Assembly: GCF_018736105.1 (NCBI RefSeq)
Contig: NZ_CP076135.1
Coordinates: 3,408,001-3,472,000, forward strand
Origin: Bradyrhizobium sediminis
GTDB taxonomy: Bacteria > Pseudomonadota > Alphaproteobacteria > Rhizobiales > Xanthobacteraceae
Length of the DNA: 64,000 nt
Direction: 5' to 3'
Translations under genes and position numbers: made by a program
Part shown: positions 42,899-53,239 of the stretch, in pieces
Position numbering within the stretch: position 1 is the stretch's first letter
How the letters are laid out: each line of letters begins with the position of its first letter
The notes under the pieces: model-generated
What the model was told of the DNA's origin: nothing
Seen by the model: only the letters and a program-made list of their open reading frames with translations
The model's database searches: none

Positions 42899-43789
42899 CT
42901 ATGCTTTAGCTCGCTTTTTCGTGACCTTTTTAGCAGTTTTCCTGGTCTTGCCGGCGGCACGGGTTCGGGAACCCGCAAGCGCCTTCCGGGCCGACTTTTT
43001 GGCCCCCTTGGAGGCCTTGCGGGAGCCCTTGGCGGCCTTTTTGGCCGTCTTGGTCCCCCTGGTGGCCTTTTTGGCGGCCGGCTTGGCGGCTTTCTTGGCC
43101 GCTTTCCCGGCCGCCTTGGGAGGGCCGGCCTTCTTGGCCACCTTCGCGGTCCGCTTGGCGCCCGCCTTCTTGGCTGCCTTCGCGGCCTTGGCCTCCTCTA
43201 CCGCCCCGATCGCGGACAGGATTCGGTCGATCTCGCCGGTGACGGCCTCGATGGTCATCATGCCGTCAACCGTCAGCAGCTTGCGCCGCTCAGAGTAATA
43301 GTGAATCAGCGGTTCCGTCTGCGAACGGTAGCTCGCCAGCCGATTGGTCAGCACTTCCGGGGTATCGTCGGCCCGGACGTCCTCGCCGCGCGCGCGCATC
43401 TCCGCGACCCGGGTTTCGACCCGCTGCAGCAGCGCGCTTTCGTTGACGCGCAGCTCGATCACGGCGTCGAGCTTGATGCGCTTCTTCTTCAGGAGTTCGT
43501 CGAGCGCTTCGGCCTGCGGCACCGTGCGCGGAAAGCCGTCGAGAATGAAGCCCTTCGCCGCATCCGGCTGATCCAGCCGGTCGGAAATGATTCCGACCAC
43601 GATCTCGTCCGGCACCAGGCCGCCGGCGGCCATGATGTGCTGAGCCTTGACGCCGACCGGCGTCTGCGCCGCCACCGCGGCGCGCAGCATTTCGCCGGTG
43701 GAAAGTTGCACGATGCCGTAGCGGGCAACCAGCCGCTGGGCCTGCGTTCCCTTGCCAGATCCCGGCGGCCCGAGAAGAATCAGTCTCAT
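42899..43789 (-). CDS. adk: adenylate kinase with Lys/Ala-rich histone-like C-terminal extension
   Basis: A 296-residue protein whose first 197 residues are a short-type adenylate kinase (no zinc LID insert). The P-loop G-P-P-G-S-G-K-G-T is at 8-16, G-F-P-R-T at 85-89, and R-A-D-D-T-P-E-V near 139-146. Residues about 198-296 are an added tail with 39 Lys or Arg and about as many Ala among the last 96 positions (A-K-K-A-A-K-type repeats), like histone H1 C-termini. The core makes ADP from ATP and AMP. The tail is unusual and may bind nucleic acid or ribosomes. The gene sits between secY and rpsM. Confidence 0.93.
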   Translation of the reverse strand: MRLILLGPPGSGKGTQAQRLVARYGIVQLSTGEMLRAAVAAQTPVGVKAQHIMAAGGLVPDEIVVGIISDRLDQPDAAKGFILDGFPRTVPQAEALDELLKKKRIKLDAVIELRVNESALLQRVETRVAEMRARGEDVRADDTPEVLTNRLASYRSQTEPLIHYYSERRKLLTVDGMMTIEAVTGEIDRILSAIGAVEEAKAAKAAKKAGAKRTAKVAKKAGPPKAAGKAAKKAAKPAAKKATRGTKTAKKAAKGSRKASKGAKKSARKALAGSRTRAAGKTRKTAKKVTKKRAKA

Positions 43790-43901
43790 CCTTATTCGCC
43801 CCCCGGCATGGTGAGCGGTTGACCGCGCACCTCACTACAAATCAAGACCATCGCTACCCCAATGAGCGCCGGCTAGGCATTGCGGCGCATCAATCCGGGT
43901 G

Positions 43902-45233
43902 TCAGCGGCGGCGCCCCCGCAACTTCGACTTCCTGATCAGCCCCTCATACTGGTGGGCGAGCAGATAGCCCTGAACCTGCGCCACCGTATCCATGGTCAC
44001 GCTGACCACGATCAACAGCGACGTGCCGCCGAAATAGAACGGCACCGAGGCGTAGGAAATCAGAATTTCGGGAATCAAGCAGACGATCGCGAGATAGGCG
44101 GCACCGAGCACCGTGATGCGCGACAGCACATAGTCGATGTATTCGGCGGTGCGCTCGCCGGGCCGGATGCCCGGAATGAAGCCGCCATGCTTCTTGAGAT
44201 TGTCGGCGGTCTCGGTCGGGTTGAATACGATCGCGGTGTAGAAGAACGCGAAGAACACGATCATCGCCAGGTAGAGGAACAGGAACAGCGGACGACCATG
44301 GCTCAACTGCGTGTTCAGCCACTGAAACCATTCCGGCCCCTTGCCGGCATTGAAGTTGGCAACCGTGGTCGGCAGCAGCAACAGCGAGGAAGCGAAGATC
44401 GGCGGAATCACGCCCGAGGTATTGAGCTTGAGCGGCAGATGCGAGGACTGGCCCTCGAACATCTTGTTGCCGACCTGGCGCTTCGGATACTGGATCAGAA
44501 GCCGGCGTTGCGCACGCTCCATGAACACGATGAAGGCGATCACGGCGACCGCCATCACGATGACCACCAGGATCAGGCCGGTGGACAGCGCGCCCTGACG
44601 TCCCAATTCCAGCATGCTGGCGAGCGCCGAGGGCAACTCGGCGACGATGCCGGCGAGAATGATCAGCGAGATCCCGTTGCCGATGCCGCGCGAGGTGATC
44701 TGCTCGCCGAGCCACATCAGGAACATGGTGCCGCCGGTCAGGGTGACCGAGGTCGAGATCAGAAAGAACAGGCCGGGTTCGGCGACGACATTGCCGGCGC
44801 CCTGAAGCCCGATGGCGATGCCGTAGGATTGGAACGCGGCGAGAATCACCGTGAGATAGCGGGTGTACTGGTTCAGCGTCTTGCGGCCGGCCTCGCCTTC
44901 CTTCTTCAGCGCCTCGAGCTGCGGCGATACCGTGGTCAGCAGCTGAATGATGATCGAGGCCGAAATATACGGCATGATGTTCAGCGCGAAGATCGCCATG
45001 CGGTTGATGCCGCCGCCGGCGAACATGTTGAACATGCCGAGAATGCCGCCGGCCTGCGACTTGAACACCTGGTCCCAGATGTTGGGATCGATGCCGGGCA
45101 GCGGAAGGTAGGTGCCGAGCCGATAAACAAGCAGCGCACCCAGTGTGAACCAGATGCGCTTCTTCAGTTCTTCGGCCTTGCCGAGCGCCGAGAAGTTCAG
45201 GTTTGCCGCAAGTTGTTCCGCTGCTGAGACCAT
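43902..45233 (-). CDS. secY: preprotein translocase subunit SecY
   Basis: A 443-residue integral membrane protein with ten hydrophobic helices. Features seen are F-T-L-G-A-L-L-V-Y-R-L-G-T-Y-L-P-L-P-G-I in the first helix region, M-N-A-like glycine-rich plug residues (G-G-I-L-G-M-F-N-M-F-A-G-G) near 60-72, and E-R-A-Q-R-R-L-L-I-Q-Y-P-K-R-Q in the cytoplasmic loop near 240. It forms the Sec protein-conducting channel. It lies between rplO and adk in the spc cluster. Confidence 0.97.
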   Translation of the reverse strand: MVSAAEQLAANLNFSALGKAEELKKRIWFTLGALLVYRLGTYLPLPGIDPNIWDQVFKSQAGGILGMFNMFAGGGINRMAIFALNIMPYISASIIIQLLTTVSPQLEALKKEGEAGRKTLNQYTRYLTVILAAFQSYGIAIGLQGAGNVVAEPGLFFLISTSVTLTGGTMFLMWLGEQITSRGIGNGISLIILAGIVAELPSALASMLELGRQGALSTGLILVVIVMAVAVIAFIVFMERAQRRLLIQYPKRQVGNKMFEGQSSHLPLKLNTSGVIPPIFASSLLLLPTTVANFNAGKGPEWFQWLNTQLSHGRPLFLFLYLAMIVFFAFFYTAIVFNPTETADNLKKHGGFIPGIRPGERTAEYIDYVLSRITVLGAAYLAIVCLIPEILISYASVPFYFGGTSLLIVVSVTMDTVAQVQGYLLAHQYEGLIRKSKLRGRRR

Positions 45234-45353
45234 GTTTGGCTTTCTCCCGCGCCCCTTGCGCCGTGGTCCCTCCGAAGGCGGAACATTGCGCAGGCGCCGG
45301 ACATTAATTTGGTGCTCGGCCCTCGAAAAATCTACCGTCTCGGCATGCCGGAC

Positions 45354-45371
45354 CGCCCGCTTCCGCGGGCG
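45354..45371. promoter_or_regulatory. hairpin in the rplO-secY intergenic region
   Basis: CGCCCGCTTCCGCGGGCG forms a perfect 7-bp stem with a TTCC loop. It lies 13 nt past the rplO stop within a 150-nt gap, the longest inside the spc part. With no T-run it is more likely a processing or partial-attenuation element than a full terminator. Confidence 0.5.
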
Positions 45372-45383
45372 ATGACGCAGATG

Positions 45384-45872
45384 TTACGCCGCCTCGCCTT
45401 CGTCCTTCTTTGCCGGCGCCAGGATTTTCACCGTGCCGCCCGCTTTCTCGACCGCCGCGATGGCGGATTTCGAAGCGCCATGAACCTCGATATTCAGCTT
45501 GGCCTTGAGTTCACCGCGGCCGAGCAGCCGCACGCCGTCCTTGGGGCGCCGCACGACCTTGGCCTTGACCAGCGATTCGACGTTGATGGTGTCCTTGGCG
45601 TCGATCAGCTTGGCGTCGATCGCCTCCTGGAGTCGGTCGAGGTTGATCTCGGCGAAATCGAGCCGGAAGATGTTGTTGAAGCCGCGCTTCGGCAGGCGCC
45701 GGTGCAGCGGCATCTGGCCGCCTTCGAAGCCCTTGATGCGCACGCCCGAACGCGCGGTCTGACCCTTGCCGCCGCGGCCCGAGGTCTTGCCCTTGCCTGA
45801 ACCGATGCCACGGCCGACGCGCATGCGCTTCTTGCGCGAGCCGGCGTTGTCGGCGATATCGCTGAGCTTCAT
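45384..45872 (-). CDS. rplO: 50S ribosomal protein L15
   Basis: A 162-residue L15 with the glycine-rich rRNA-binding start [11 protein letters not shown] near 20-30 and G-R-G-G-K-G-Q near 32-38. [17 protein letters not shown] follows near 49-65. It binds 23S rRNA late in 50S assembly. It is 21 nt downstream of rpmD. Confidence 0.97.
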   Translation of the reverse strand: MKLSDIADNAGSRKKRMRVGRGIGSGKGKTSGRGGKGQTARSGVRIKGFEGGQMPLHRRLPKRGFNNIFRLDFAEINLDRLQEAIDAKLIDAKDTINVESLVKAKVVRRPKDGVRLLGRGELKAKLNIEVHGASKSAIAAVEKAGGTVKILAPAKKDEGEAA

Positions 45873-45893
45873 CGCCCTGTCTCCTTGCCTGTC

Positions 45894-46088
45894 TTACTTC
45901 TCGCCGACGATGCGGACGAGATGTTGAACCTTGGTGATCATGCCGCGAACTTCAGGGGTATCCTGCAGCTCGGCAACCCGGCCGATCTTGTTGAGCTTGA
46001 GGCCGATCAGCGTCGAACGCTGCGAGTGATGGCGGCGGATCGCGCTGCCGGTCTGCTCGACCTTGATCGTCTTTGCGGCCTTGGCCAT
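45894..46088 (-). CDS. rpmD: 50S ribosomal protein L30
   Basis: A 64-residue L30 with [12 protein letters not shown] near 8-19, L-I-G-L-K-L-N-K-I near 26 and a final V-Q-H-L-V-R-I-V. Size and position between rpsE and rplO fit the spc operon. Confidence 0.95.
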   Translation of the reverse strand: MAKAAKTIKVEQTGSAIRRHHSQRSTLIGLKLNKIGRVAELQDTPEVRGMITKVQHLVRIVGEK

Positions 46089-46126
46089 CGTCTTAACTCC
46101 GAAAGGCGCGTGATGCGCGCGTGTTG

Positions 46127-46699
46127 TTATTCGGCGACCGCTTCAGCGTCGCCACCGACACGGCGGGACTGCAGCGTGGACACCTTGATGTTGCGGCGGG
46201 CCGCAACCGAACGCGGCGAATCCTGATGCTTCAGCGCGTCGAAGGTGGCGCGAACCATGTTGTAGGGATTCGACGAGCCGATCGACTTCGCCACCACGTC
46301 CTGGATGCCGAGGGTTTCGAACACCGCGCGCATCGGACCGCCCGCGATGATGCCGGTACCGGCCGGCGCCGCGCGCAGGTAGACCCGGCCCGCACCGTGA
46401 CGGCCGGCGATGTCGTGATGCAGCGTGCGGCCCTCGCGCAATGCGACGCGCGTCAGGTTGCGCTTGGCCGACTCCGTCGCCTTGCGGATCGCCTCGGGAA
46501 CCTCGCGCGCCTTGCCGTGGCCGAATCCGACCCGGCCCTTCTGGTCGCCGATCACGACCAGCGCCGCAAAGCCGAAGCGCTTGCCGCCCTTGACGACCTT
46601 CGCCACACGATTGATGTGGACGAGCTTGTCGACGAACTCGCTGTCGCGTTCTTCCCGGCCGCCCCTGTGGCCGCCACCGCGTTCGCGTTCACCTGCCAT
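46127..46699 (-). CDS. rpsE: 30S ribosomal protein S5
   Basis: A 190-residue S5. A short Gly/Glu/Arg lead is followed by the double-stranded-RNA-like domain with [10 protein letters not shown] near 36 and G-F-G-H-G-K-A-R-E near 57. The C-terminal half has [13 protein letters not shown] near 108. It acts in decoding fidelity and mRNA unwinding. The N-terminus is slightly longer than in E. coli. Confidence 0.97.
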   Translation of the reverse strand: MAGERERGGGHRGGREERDSEFVDKLVHINRVAKVVKGGKRFGFAALVVIGDQKGRVGFGHGKAREVPEAIRKATESAKRNLTRVALREGRTLHHDIAGRHGAGRVYLRAAPAGTGIIAGGPMRAVFETLGIQDVVAKSIGSSNPYNMVRATFDALKHQDSPRSVAARRNIKVSTLQSRRVGGDAEAVAE

Positions 46700-46775
46700 G
46701 GTGTTTTTCCGATCCTTAAAAGACTTGCCTTGAGAGGCTCCCGCCCCTGTCCGTTCGTCCGTTCAATTCCAAACC

Positions 46776-47138
46776 TTAGAAGCTCAAACCGCTTTCGCGT
46801 GCCGCATCCGCAAGCGCCTTGACGCGGCCGTGATAGAGGTAACCGCCGCGGTCGAACACCACTTCGGTGACGCCGTTCTTCACCGCGCGTTCCGCCAGCA
46901 GCTTGCCGACGGCCTTCGCCGCGTCGATGTTGGCGCCGGTGTTGCCGGTTTCGCGCATCGCCTTCTCCAGCGAAGACGCCGAGGCCAGCGTCTCGCCCTT
47001 CAGGTCGTCGATGACCTGGGCGTAGATGTGCTTCGATGAACGGAACACCGACAGCCGCGGGCGGCCGTTGGCGGTCCGGCGCAACGACAGCCGAACGCGC
47101 TTCTTGCGCCGGTCGTTCGTGATCTTGAGTCTCGACAT
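46776..47138 (-). CDS. rplR: 50S ribosomal protein L18
   Basis: A 120-residue L18 with [11 protein letters not shown] near 10-20, R-P-R-L-S-V-F-R-S near 27, Y-A-Q-V-I-D-D near 39, and [12 protein letters not shown] near 96. It binds 5S rRNA. It lies 11 nt downstream of rplF. Confidence 0.97.
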   Translation of the reverse strand: MSRLKITNDRRKKRVRLSLRRTANGRPRLSVFRSSKHIYAQVIDDLKGETLASASSLEKAMRETGNTGANIDAAKAVGKLLAERAVKNGVTEVVFDRGGYLYHGRVKALADAARESGLSF

Positions 47139-47149
47139 GGCCGGCTCCG

Positions 47150-47683
47150 TTACTTCTTCTTGCCTTCCTTGCGGAAGATAAATTCGTCGGAATATTTCAC
47201 GCCCTTGCCCTTGTAGGGCTCCGGCGGGCGATAGCTGCGAATCTCGGCGGCGACCTGGCCGACGCGCTGGGAGTCGTTGCCGGCGACGATGATCTCGGTC
47301 GGCTTCGGCACCGTGATCGCGATGCCTTCCGGGATCGCATAGACCACGTCGTGGCTGTAGCCGAGCGCCAGCTGCAGGTTCTTGCCCTGCAGCGCGGCGC
47401 GATAACCGACGCCGGTGATCTCGAGCTTCTTCTCGAAGCCCTTGGTGACGCCCTCGACCAGGTTCGCGACCTGGGCGCGCGCGGTGCCGTACAGGGCCTG
47501 CGCGCGGTTGGTCTTGAACCTCGGCGCGACCTTGACCGCGCCGTTCTCGAACTTCACTTCGACGTCGTCGTGTACGACGAACTGAAGCTGGCCTTTCGGC
47601 CCCTTCATCTTGACGGTCTGCCCTTCGACGTTCGCCGTCACACCGGACGGGATCGTTACAGGCCGCTTGCCAACACGTGACAT
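47150..47683 (-). CDS. rplF: 50S ribosomal protein L6
   Basis: A 177-residue L6 beginning [12 protein letters not shown], which fixes the start at 47683 against a longer frame. The second domain ends with [11 protein letters not shown], the family signature near the factor-binding site. It contacts the sarcin-ricin region. Confidence 0.97.
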   Translation of the reverse strand: MSRVGKRPVTIPSGVTANVEGQTVKMKGPKGQLQFVVHDDVEVKFENGAVKVAPRFKTNRAQALYGTARAQVANLVEGVTKGFEKKLEITGVGYRAALQGKNLQLALGYSHDVVYAIPEGIAITVPKPTEIIVAGNDSQRVGQVAAEIRSYRPPEPYKGKGVKYSDEFIFRKEGKKK

Positions 47684-47696
47684 GGCTGATCCTTCC

Positions 47697-48095
47697 TCAG
47701 AACACCGTGAAGAGAACTTCGCCGCCCACATTCGCGTCGCGCGCGTCGTGGTCAGCCATGATTCCCTTCGGTGTCGATAACACGGAAATGCCGAGACCGT
47801 TGTTCACTCGCGGCAGGTTCTTGACCGAGGCGTAAACGCGCCGCCCCGGCTTCGATACCCGCTCGATCTCGCGAATAACCGGCTCGCCGTCGAAATACTT
47901 CAGCTCGATCTCGAGCTCGCTGCGGCCGCTGGCATGCTCGACGCTGGCGTAGCCGCGGATGTAACCCTCGGTCTTCAGCACCTCGAGCACGTTGGCGCGC
48001 ATCTTCGAGCCCGGGGTCGAGACCTTGGGCTTGGCACGCATCTGGGCGTTGCGGATGCGGGTGATGAGATCGCTGATGGGATCGTGCGTTGACAT
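47697..48095 (-). CDS. rpsH: 30S ribosomal protein S8
   Basis: A 132-residue S8. It begins [16 protein letters not shown] and ends with the conserved [12 protein letters not shown] followed by G-G-E-V-L-F. In E. coli S8 is the translational repressor of the spc operon; whether that holds here is unknown. Confidence 0.97.
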   Translation of the reverse strand: MSTHDPISDLITRIRNAQMRAKPKVSTPGSKMRANVLEVLKTEGYIRGYASVEHASGRSELEIELKYFDGEPVIREIERVSKPGRRVYASVKNLPRVNNGLGISVLSTPKGIMADHDARDANVGGEVLFTVF

Positions 48096-48107
48096 GTCCG
48101 ATCCTCC

Positions 48108-48413
48108 TTACCAGCTCGACTTCACGAGCCCGGGAACCAGGCCCTTGGAGCCGAGTTCACGCAGCGCGATGCGGGAAAGCTTGTTCTTACGATAGTTCGA
48201 GCGCGGGCGCCCGGTGATTTCGCAGCGGTTGCGGATGCGAGTCGCCGACGAGTTGCGCGGCATCTCGGCGAGTTTCAGCGTCGCCGCGAACCGCTCTTCC
48301 ATCGGCTTGGTCTTGTCGGCGATGATGGCCTTGAGCTTCGCGCGCCGGGGCGCTGCGTTCTTGGTCATCCGCTTGCGGCGGTTGTTCTTCTCGATCGAAC
48401 TCTTCTTTGCCAT
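48108..48413 (-). CDS. rpsN: 30S ribosomal protein S14 (zinc-independent type)
   Basis: A 101-residue S14 of the long type without the C-x2-C zinc motif. It shows [11 protein letters not shown] near 61-71, G-L-V-P-G-L near 91-96 and the terminal V-K-S-S-W. It stabilises the 30S head. Confidence 0.97.
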   Translation of the reverse strand: MAKKSSIEKNNRRKRMTKNAAPRRAKLKAIIADKTKPMEERFAATLKLAEMPRNSSATRIRNRCEITGRPRSNYRKNKLSRIALRELGSKGLVPGLVKSSW

Positions 48414-48456
48414 GCTTGGCTCCTGGGTTTCCGCGTTTGAGAGGCTTGTCAGCGTC

Positions 48457-49014
48457 TCACTGCCGGAACGGGAAATTGAATGCGGTCAACAAGGCACGCG
48501 CTTCGTCGTCGGTGCGCGCGGTGGTGCACACCGTGACGTCCATGCCCCATGTTTCCCCCATCTTGTCGAAGTCGATTTCGGGGAAAATGATGTGTTCCTT
48601 GATGCCGAGCGAATAGTTGCCGCGGCCGTCGAAGCTCTTCGGGTTGAGGCCGCGGAAGTCGCGCACGCGCGGCAGCGCCACGTTGATCAGGCGGTCGATG
48701 AATTCGTACATCTTGGCCTTGCGCAGCGTCACCTTGGCGCCGATCGGCTGGTTCTCGCGCAGCTTGAAGGTCGCGATCGCGACCCGCGAATAGGTCACGA
48801 CCGGCTTCTGGCCAGCGATCAGCGCGAGGTCGGCCGCAGCGAGCTCGGCCTTCTTGCGGTCGTTGACCGCCTCGCCGACGCCCATGTTGAGCACGACCTT
48901 GTCCAGGCGCGGCACCTGCATGACGTTGGCATAGCCGAACTGCTCGGTCAGCTTGCCGCGGATGCTCTTGTCGTATTCCGCGCGCAGGCGCGGGGTGTAT
49001 GCGGTCTCAGCCAT
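48457..49014 (-). CDS. rplE: 50S ribosomal protein L5
   Basis: A 185-residue L5 with [16 protein letters not shown] near 31-46, G-Q-K-P-V-V-T near 66, and P-E-I-D-F-D-K near 150. It binds 5S rRNA. The start at 49014 overlaps the end of rplX by 8 nt, giving tight coupling; a longer in-frame start further upstream lies inside rplX. Confidence 0.97.
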   Translation of the reverse strand: MAETAYTPRLRAEYDKSIRGKLTEQFGYANVMQVPRLDKVVLNMGVGEAVNDRKKAELAAADLALIAGQKPVVTYSRVAIATFKLRENQPIGAKVTLRKAKMYEFIDRLINVALPRVRDFRGLNPKSFDGRGNYSLGIKEHIIFPEIDFDKMGETWGMDVTVCTTARTDDEARALLTAFNFPFRQ

Positions 49015-49321
49015 CGATCTCTGCTCCCGAGCTCTTGGCAACGCGTACCTTCTTGCCATCGGCCTGAATCTTGAAACCCACGCGGGTCGGCTTGCCGTCC
49101 TTGCCGACGATCGCGATGTTGGACAGGTGGATCGGCGCCTCCTTCGAGATGATGCCGCCCTCCTGCGCCTGGGTCTGCTTCTGGTGACGCTTCACGAGGT
49201 TGATCCCGCGGACCAGCGCCTTGTTGTCGTCAGGACGCACCTCGAACACCTCGCCGGTGCGACCCTTGTCGCGGCCGGTCAGCACGATGACCTTGTCACC
49301 CTTCCGGATCTTGGCAGCCAT
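49007..49321 (-). CDS. rplX: 50S ribosomal protein L24
   Basis: A 104-residue L24 with the KOW motif: [17 protein letters not shown] near 4-20. H-Q-K-Q-T and E-A-P-I-H-L-S-N-I follow. It initiates 50S assembly. Its ATG overlaps the rplN stop by one base (TGATG). Confidence 0.97.
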   Translation of the reverse strand: MAAKIRKGDKVIVLTGRDKGRTGEVFEVRPDDNKALVRGINLVKRHQKQTQAQEGGIISKEAPIHLSNIAIVGKDGKPTRVGFKIQADGKKVRVAKSSGAEIDG

Positions 49322-49689
49322 CACAGCACCTCCGGCGCAAGCGAAATGATCTTCATGTGGTTCTTGGCGCGCAGTTCGCGCGGCACGGGCCCGAAGATAC
49401 GGGTGCCGACCGGCTCCGACTGATTGTTGATCAGCACGGCGGCGTTGCGGTCGAAGCGGATGACGGAGCCGTCGGCGCGGCGGATGTCCTTGCGGACCCG
49501 CACCACGACGGCCTTCATGACGTCGCCCTTCTTCACCTTGCCGCGCGGAATCGCTTCCTTGATCGACACGACAATAACGTCGCCCACGGTGGCATAGCGG
49601 CGCTTGGAGCCCCCAAGCACCTTGATGCACATGACACGGCGTGCGCCTGAATTATCGGCCACGTCGAGGTTGGTCTGCATCTGAATCAT
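49321..49689 (-). CDS. rplN: 50S ribosomal protein L14
   Basis: A 122-residue L14: M-I-Q-M-Q-T at the start, D-N-S-G-A-R-R-V near 13-20, [10 protein letters not shown] near 40, and V-R-V-R-K-D-I near 65. It forms an intersubunit bridge. The 78-nt gap before it (to rpsQ) has no gene. Confidence 0.97.
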
Positions 49690-49767
49690 TGATGCACCTC
49701 GTCCTCTTTCTGATGCGCTTATCAGCGCTTAAAATTTTCCTGAAGTCTTGCGGCTAAGCCGTTGACC

Positions 49768-50016
49768 TCAGGCCGTTTTCTTCTGTTCGCCCCGGACCAC
49801 AGTCCAGCGCTTCAACTTCGAGATCGGCTTGCTCTCCTCGATCCACACCATGTCGCCCGGCTTGAACTCGTTGTTCTCGTCGTGCGCGTGATAGTTTTTC
49901 GAGCGGCGGATCGTCTTCTTGTAGATCGGGTGGGTGAAGCGGCGATCGACGCGCACCACAACCGTCTTGGCTTGCTTGTCGCTGACGACCACGCCCTGAA
50001 GTGTACGTTTCGGCAT
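49768..50016 (-). CDS. rpsQ: 30S ribosomal protein S17
   Basis: An 82-residue S17: [18 protein letters not shown] near the start, H-P-I-Y-K-K near 29-34 and [13 protein letters not shown] near 54-66. It binds 16S rRNA early in assembly. Confidence 0.97.
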   Translation of the reverse strand: MPKRTLQGVVVSDKQAKTVVVRVDRRFTHPIYKKTIRRSKNYHAHDENNEFKPGDMVWIEESKPISKLKRWTVVRGEQKKTA

Positions 50017-50025
50017 GTCGGCCCC

Positions 50026-50232
50026 TTACTTCTTCGCGTCGCGCTTCTGCGCGGCGATGGTCTTGATACGGGCGATGTCGCGGCGGGCTTCACGCAGCCG
50101 CGAGGTGTTCTCCAGCTGCCCGGTGGCGCGCTGGAAACGCAGATTGAAGCGCTCCTTCTTCAGATTGAGGACGGCGTCGTCCATCTGATCGGGGCTCATT
50201 GCGCGGATATCGGCAGTCTTCATCTCGGCCAT
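50026..50232 (-). CDS. rpmC: 50S ribosomal protein L29
   Basis: A 68-residue L29 with [17 protein letters not shown] near 24-40, the family hallmark, and a basic helical end. The start at 50232 gives the expected size; the longer frame upstream runs into rplP. It surrounds the exit tunnel with L23. Confidence 0.96.
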   Translation of the reverse strand: MAEMKTADIRAMSPDQMDDAVLNLKKERFNLRFQRATGQLENTSRLREARRDIARIKTIAAQKRDAKK

Positions 50233-50243
50233 GGCCAGCGTCC

Positions 50244-50657
50244 CTACTCCGCAATGCGCGCGACGAAGCGCGTCTTGATCGGCAACTTGGCGGCGGCGAG
50301 CGACAGCGCTTCCTTGGCGGTCTGCACGTTCACGCCGTCGATCTCGAAAATCACGCGGCCGGGCTTGACCCGCGCCACCCACAATTCCGGAGTACCCTTG
50401 CCGGAGCCCATGCGGACTTCGGCAGGCTTCTTCGACACCGGCAGGTCCGGGAAGATCCGGATCCAGACGCGGCCGGCGCGCTTCATGTGACGGGTGAGCG
50501 CGCGGCGCGCGGCTTCGATCTGGCGGGCGGTGAGGCGCTCTGGCGCCATCGCCTTCAGGCCGAACTGACCGAACGACAACGTCGCGCCCGAAGTCGCAAC
50601 GCCGTGGATACGGCCCTTATGCGCCTTCCGGAACTTCGTCTTCTTTGGTTGCATCAT
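50244..50657 (-). CDS. rplP: 50S ribosomal protein L16
   Basis: A 137-residue L16 with K-F-R-K-A-H-K-G-R near 8-16, the basic [19 protein letters not shown] near 72-90, and G-S-G-K-G near 110. It organises the A-site architecture of the 50S subunit. Confidence 0.97.
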   Translation of the reverse strand: MMQPKKTKFRKAHKGRIHGVATSGATLSFGQFGLKAMAPERLTARQIEAARRALTRHMKRAGRVWIRIFPDLPVSKKPAEVRMGSGKGTPELWVARVKPGRVIFEIDGVNVQTAKEALSLAAAKLPIKTRFVARIAE

Positions 50658-50688
50658 GGCTTACGCCCTCAAACCTTCTCTGTTTCGC

Positions 50689-51387
50689 TCAGGCAGCGTC
50701 GCGACGCGGCCGCGAAGTGTCGCCTTCGGCCATCTTCTTGTCCTGGGCCATCGGGTCGTGTTCGAGGATTTCACCCTTGAAGATCCAGACCTTGACGCCG
50801 CAGGTTCCGAACGTGGTGAACGCGGTCGCCACGCCGTAATCGATGTCGGCGCGCAGCGTGTGCAGCGGCACGCGGCCTTCGCGATACCATTCCATGCGCG
50901 CGATTTCGGCGCCGCCGAGACGGCCCGAGCAGTTGATACGAATGCCTTCGGCGCCGAGACGCATCGCCGACTGCACCGCGCGCTTCATGGCGCGGCGGAA
51001 CGCGACGCGGCGTTCGAGCTGCTGCGCGATCGATTCGGCGACCAGCGTAGCGTCGAGCTCCGGCTTGCGGATTTCGACGATGTTGATGACGACGTCGGAG
51101 GCGGTGATGTCGGCAACCCGCTTGCGCAGCTTGTCGATGTCGGCGCCCTTCTTGCCGATCACGACGCCGGGACGCGCCGAGTGGATCGTCACGCGGCACT
51201 TCTTGTGCGGACGCTCGATCACGATCCTGGCGACCGCCGCCTGCTTGAGCTCCTTGTGCAGGATCTCGCGGATTTTGACATCCTCGTGCAGCAGCTTGCC
51301 GTATTCGTTCTTGCCGGCGAACCAACGGGAATCCCACGTCCGGTTGATGCCGAGACGAAGTCCGATTGGATTGATTTTTTGACCCAT
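50689..51387 (-). CDS. rpsC: 30S ribosomal protein S3
   Basis: A 232-residue S3: [13 protein letters not shown] near the start, a KH domain around [10 protein letters not shown] near 71-80, and the C-terminal domain [14 protein letters not shown] near 171-184. It sits at the mRNA entry channel. Confidence 0.97.
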   Translation of the reverse strand: MGQKINPIGLRLGINRTWDSRWFAGKNEYGKLLHEDVKIREILHKELKQAAVARIVIERPHKKCRVTIHSARPGVVIGKKGADIDKLRKRVADITASDVVINIVEIRKPELDATLVAESIAQQLERRVAFRRAMKRAVQSAMRLGAEGIRINCSGRLGGAEIARMEWYREGRVPLHTLRADIDYGVATAFTTFGTCGVKVWIFKGEILEHDPMAQDKKMAEGDTSRPRRDAA

Positions 51388-51405
51388 CGTTCTCTCCTGC
51401 GCTCT

Positions 51406-51792
51406 TTAAGCGCTAGCCTCGGCCTCGACCTGACGAACGACGATCGTCAGCTGCGAGAACGGTTTGAATACACGGCCCGAGCGGCCACGGCCGCGCGGTG
51501 CGAAACGCTTCATCACGATGCCGTTGCCGACATGCGCCTCGGCGACGATCAGATCGTCAACTTCGAGATCGTGGTTGTTCTCGGCGTTGGCGATCGCCGA
51601 TTCCAGGCACTTCTTGACGTCGACCGCGATCCGCTTGCGCGAGAACTGCAGGTCCGCGAGCGCAGCCGAAGCCTTCCGGCCGCGGATCAGCTGCGCGACC
51701 AGGTTAAGCTTCTGCGGGCTCACCCGCAGCATTCGGGCGATCGCCTTGGCCTCGTTGTCCGGGAGGCTCCGTTCGCGCTTAGGTTTGCTCAT
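51406..51792 (-). CDS. rplV: 50S ribosomal protein L22
   Basis: A 128-residue L22 with [12 protein letters not shown] near 22-33, a tunnel-loop region near 85-95 and F-A-P-R-G-R-G-R near 96-103. It extends a beta-hairpin into the peptide exit tunnel. Confidence 0.97.
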   Translation of the reverse strand: MSKPKRERSLPDNEAKAIARMLRVSPQKLNLVAQLIRGRKASAALADLQFSRKRIAVDVKKCLESAIANAENNHDLEVDDLIVAEAHVGNGIVMKRFAPRGRGRSGRVFKPFSQLTIVVRQVEAEASA

Positions 51793-51802
51793 CGCTCAAT
51801 CC

Positions 51803-52081
51803 TCAAGCCTTCTTGGCTTTCTTGTCGCCAGAATGGCCGTGGAAGGTCCGGGTCGGCGAGAACTCGCCGAACTTGTGGCCCACCATTTCCTCGTTGACCG
51901 ATACCGGCACATGCTTCTGGCCGTTGTAGACGCCGAACACCAGGCCGACGAACTGCGGCAGGATGGTCGAGCGGCGGCTCCAGATCTTGATCACGTCATG
52001 ACGGCCGGACGCGCGAGCGGCATCTGCTTTCTTGAGCAGAGAGCCTTCGACGAACGGGCCTTTCCAGACTGAACGAACCAT
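51803..52081 (-). CDS. rpsS: 30S ribosomal protein S19
   Basis: A 92-residue S19: [10 protein letters not shown] near the start, [11 protein letters not shown] near 36-46, Y-N-G-Q-K-H-V-P-V near 52-60, and [11 protein letters not shown] near 68-78. It binds the 30S head with S13. Confidence 0.97.
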   Translation of the reverse strand: MVRSVWKGPFVEGSLLKKADAARASGRHDVIKIWSRRSTILPQFVGLVFGVYNGQKHVPVSVNEEMVGHKFGEFSPTRTFHGHSGDKKAKKA

Positions 52082-52093
52082 GTCCGGCGTTCC

Positions 52094-52927
52094 TTACTTC
52101 TTCCGCTTGTGGCGGCTGATGAGAATGAATCTGTTGGTCGACTTGTTGCTGCGGGTCTTCTTGCCCTTGGTCGGCTTGCCCCACGGGGTCACCGGGTGAC
52201 GGCCGCCCGAGGTGCGGCCTTCGCCGCCGCCGTGCGGATGGTCGACCGGGTTCATGGAGACGCCGCGGTTATGCGGCTTGCGTCCGAGCCAGCGGTTGCG
52301 ACCGGCCTTGCCGATCGAGATGTTCATGTGGTCCGGATTCGACACTGCGCCGATGGTGCCGGTGCAGCGGCCGTGAACCAGGCGCTGTTCGCCCGAATTG
52401 AGGCGGACGATCACGTAATCATGGTCGCGGCCGACGAGCTGCGCATAGGTGCCGGCCGAACGCGCGATCTGGCCGCCCTTACCGATCTTCAGTTCGACAT
52501 TGTGCACGATGGTGCCGATCGGCATGTTGCCGAGCGGCATGACGTTGCCCGGCTTCACGTCGACATAACTGCCGGCGATCACGGTGTCGCCGACTGCCAG
52601 GCGCTGCGGGGCCAGGATGTAGGACTGGGTGCCGTCGGTGTACTTCAAGAGCGCGATGAAGGCGGTGCGGTTCGGATCGTATTCCAGCCGCTCGACCGTC
52701 GCCGGCATGTCGACCTTGGTGCGCTTGAAGTCGACGATGCGATAGGACTGCTTGTGGCCGCCGCCGCGGAAACGCACGACCATGCGGCCGGTGTTGTTGC
52801 GGCCGCCCGAGGACTGCTTGCCCTCGGTCAGCGACTTGACCGGCTTGCCCTTGTAGAGCGCCGAACGATCGACCATCACCAGCTGGCGCTGGCCCGGCGT
52901 CGTGGGGTTGAATTTTTTCAATGCCAT
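52094..52927 (-). CDS. rplB: 50S ribosomal protein L2
   Basis: A 277-residue L2 with [13 protein letters not shown] start ([12 protein letters not shown]), the central strand region, and [10 protein letters not shown] near 228-237, the conserved element near the peptidyl-transferase centre. A basic C-terminus follows. Confidence 0.98.
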   Translation of the reverse strand: MALKKFNPTTPGQRQLVMVDRSALYKGKPVKSLTEGKQSSGGRNNTGRMVVRFRGGGHKQSYRIVDFKRTKVDMPATVERLEYDPNRTAFIALLKYTDGTQSYILAPQRLAVGDTVIAGSYVDVKPGNVMPLGNMPIGTIVHNVELKIGKGGQIARSAGTYAQLVGRDHDYVIVRLNSGEQRLVHGRCTGTIGAVSNPDHMNISIGKAGRNRWLGRKPHNRGVSMNPVDHPHGGGEGRTSGGRHPVTPWGKPTKGKKTRSNKSTNRFILISRHKRKK

Positions 52928-52939
52928 CGTCGTATCGCC

Positions 52940-53239
52940 TTATAGCCCGGTGGTGACGTCGATGCGGTGGCCCTCTTCGAGGGTCACGATCGCACGCTTC
53001 ACGTCCGACTGCGAACCGAAGGTGCCGCGGAAGACCTTGGTCTTGCCCTTGCGCACCAGCGTGTTCACGCTCTTGACCTTGACGTCGAACAGCTTCTCGA
53101 CGGCTTCCTTGATTTGCGGCTTGGTCGCCTTGGCCGCGACCTTGAACACCACCTTGTTGTGCTCGGACGCCATGGTCGCCTTTTCGGTCACGACCGGCGA
53201 GACGATGATGTCGTAGTGGCGCGGATCGATATTCTTCAT
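52940..53239 (-). CDS. rplW: 50S ribosomal protein L23
   Basis: A 99-residue L23: [12 protein letters not shown] near 8-19, V-F-K-V-A near 31, and G-K-T-K-V-F-R-G near 66-73. It docks trigger factor and SRP at the tunnel exit. Its ATG overlaps the rplD stop by four bases (ATGA). Confidence 0.96.
   Translation of the reverse strand: MKNIDPRHYDIIVSPVVTEKATMASEHNKVVFKVAAKATKPQIKEAVEKLFDVKVKSVNTLVRKGKTKVFRGTFGSQSDVKRAIVTLEEGHRIDVTTGL

Noticed and set aside
43899..45227. A 442-codon plus-strand frame.
   Set aside because: Antisense to secY; no membrane helices or motifs of its own.
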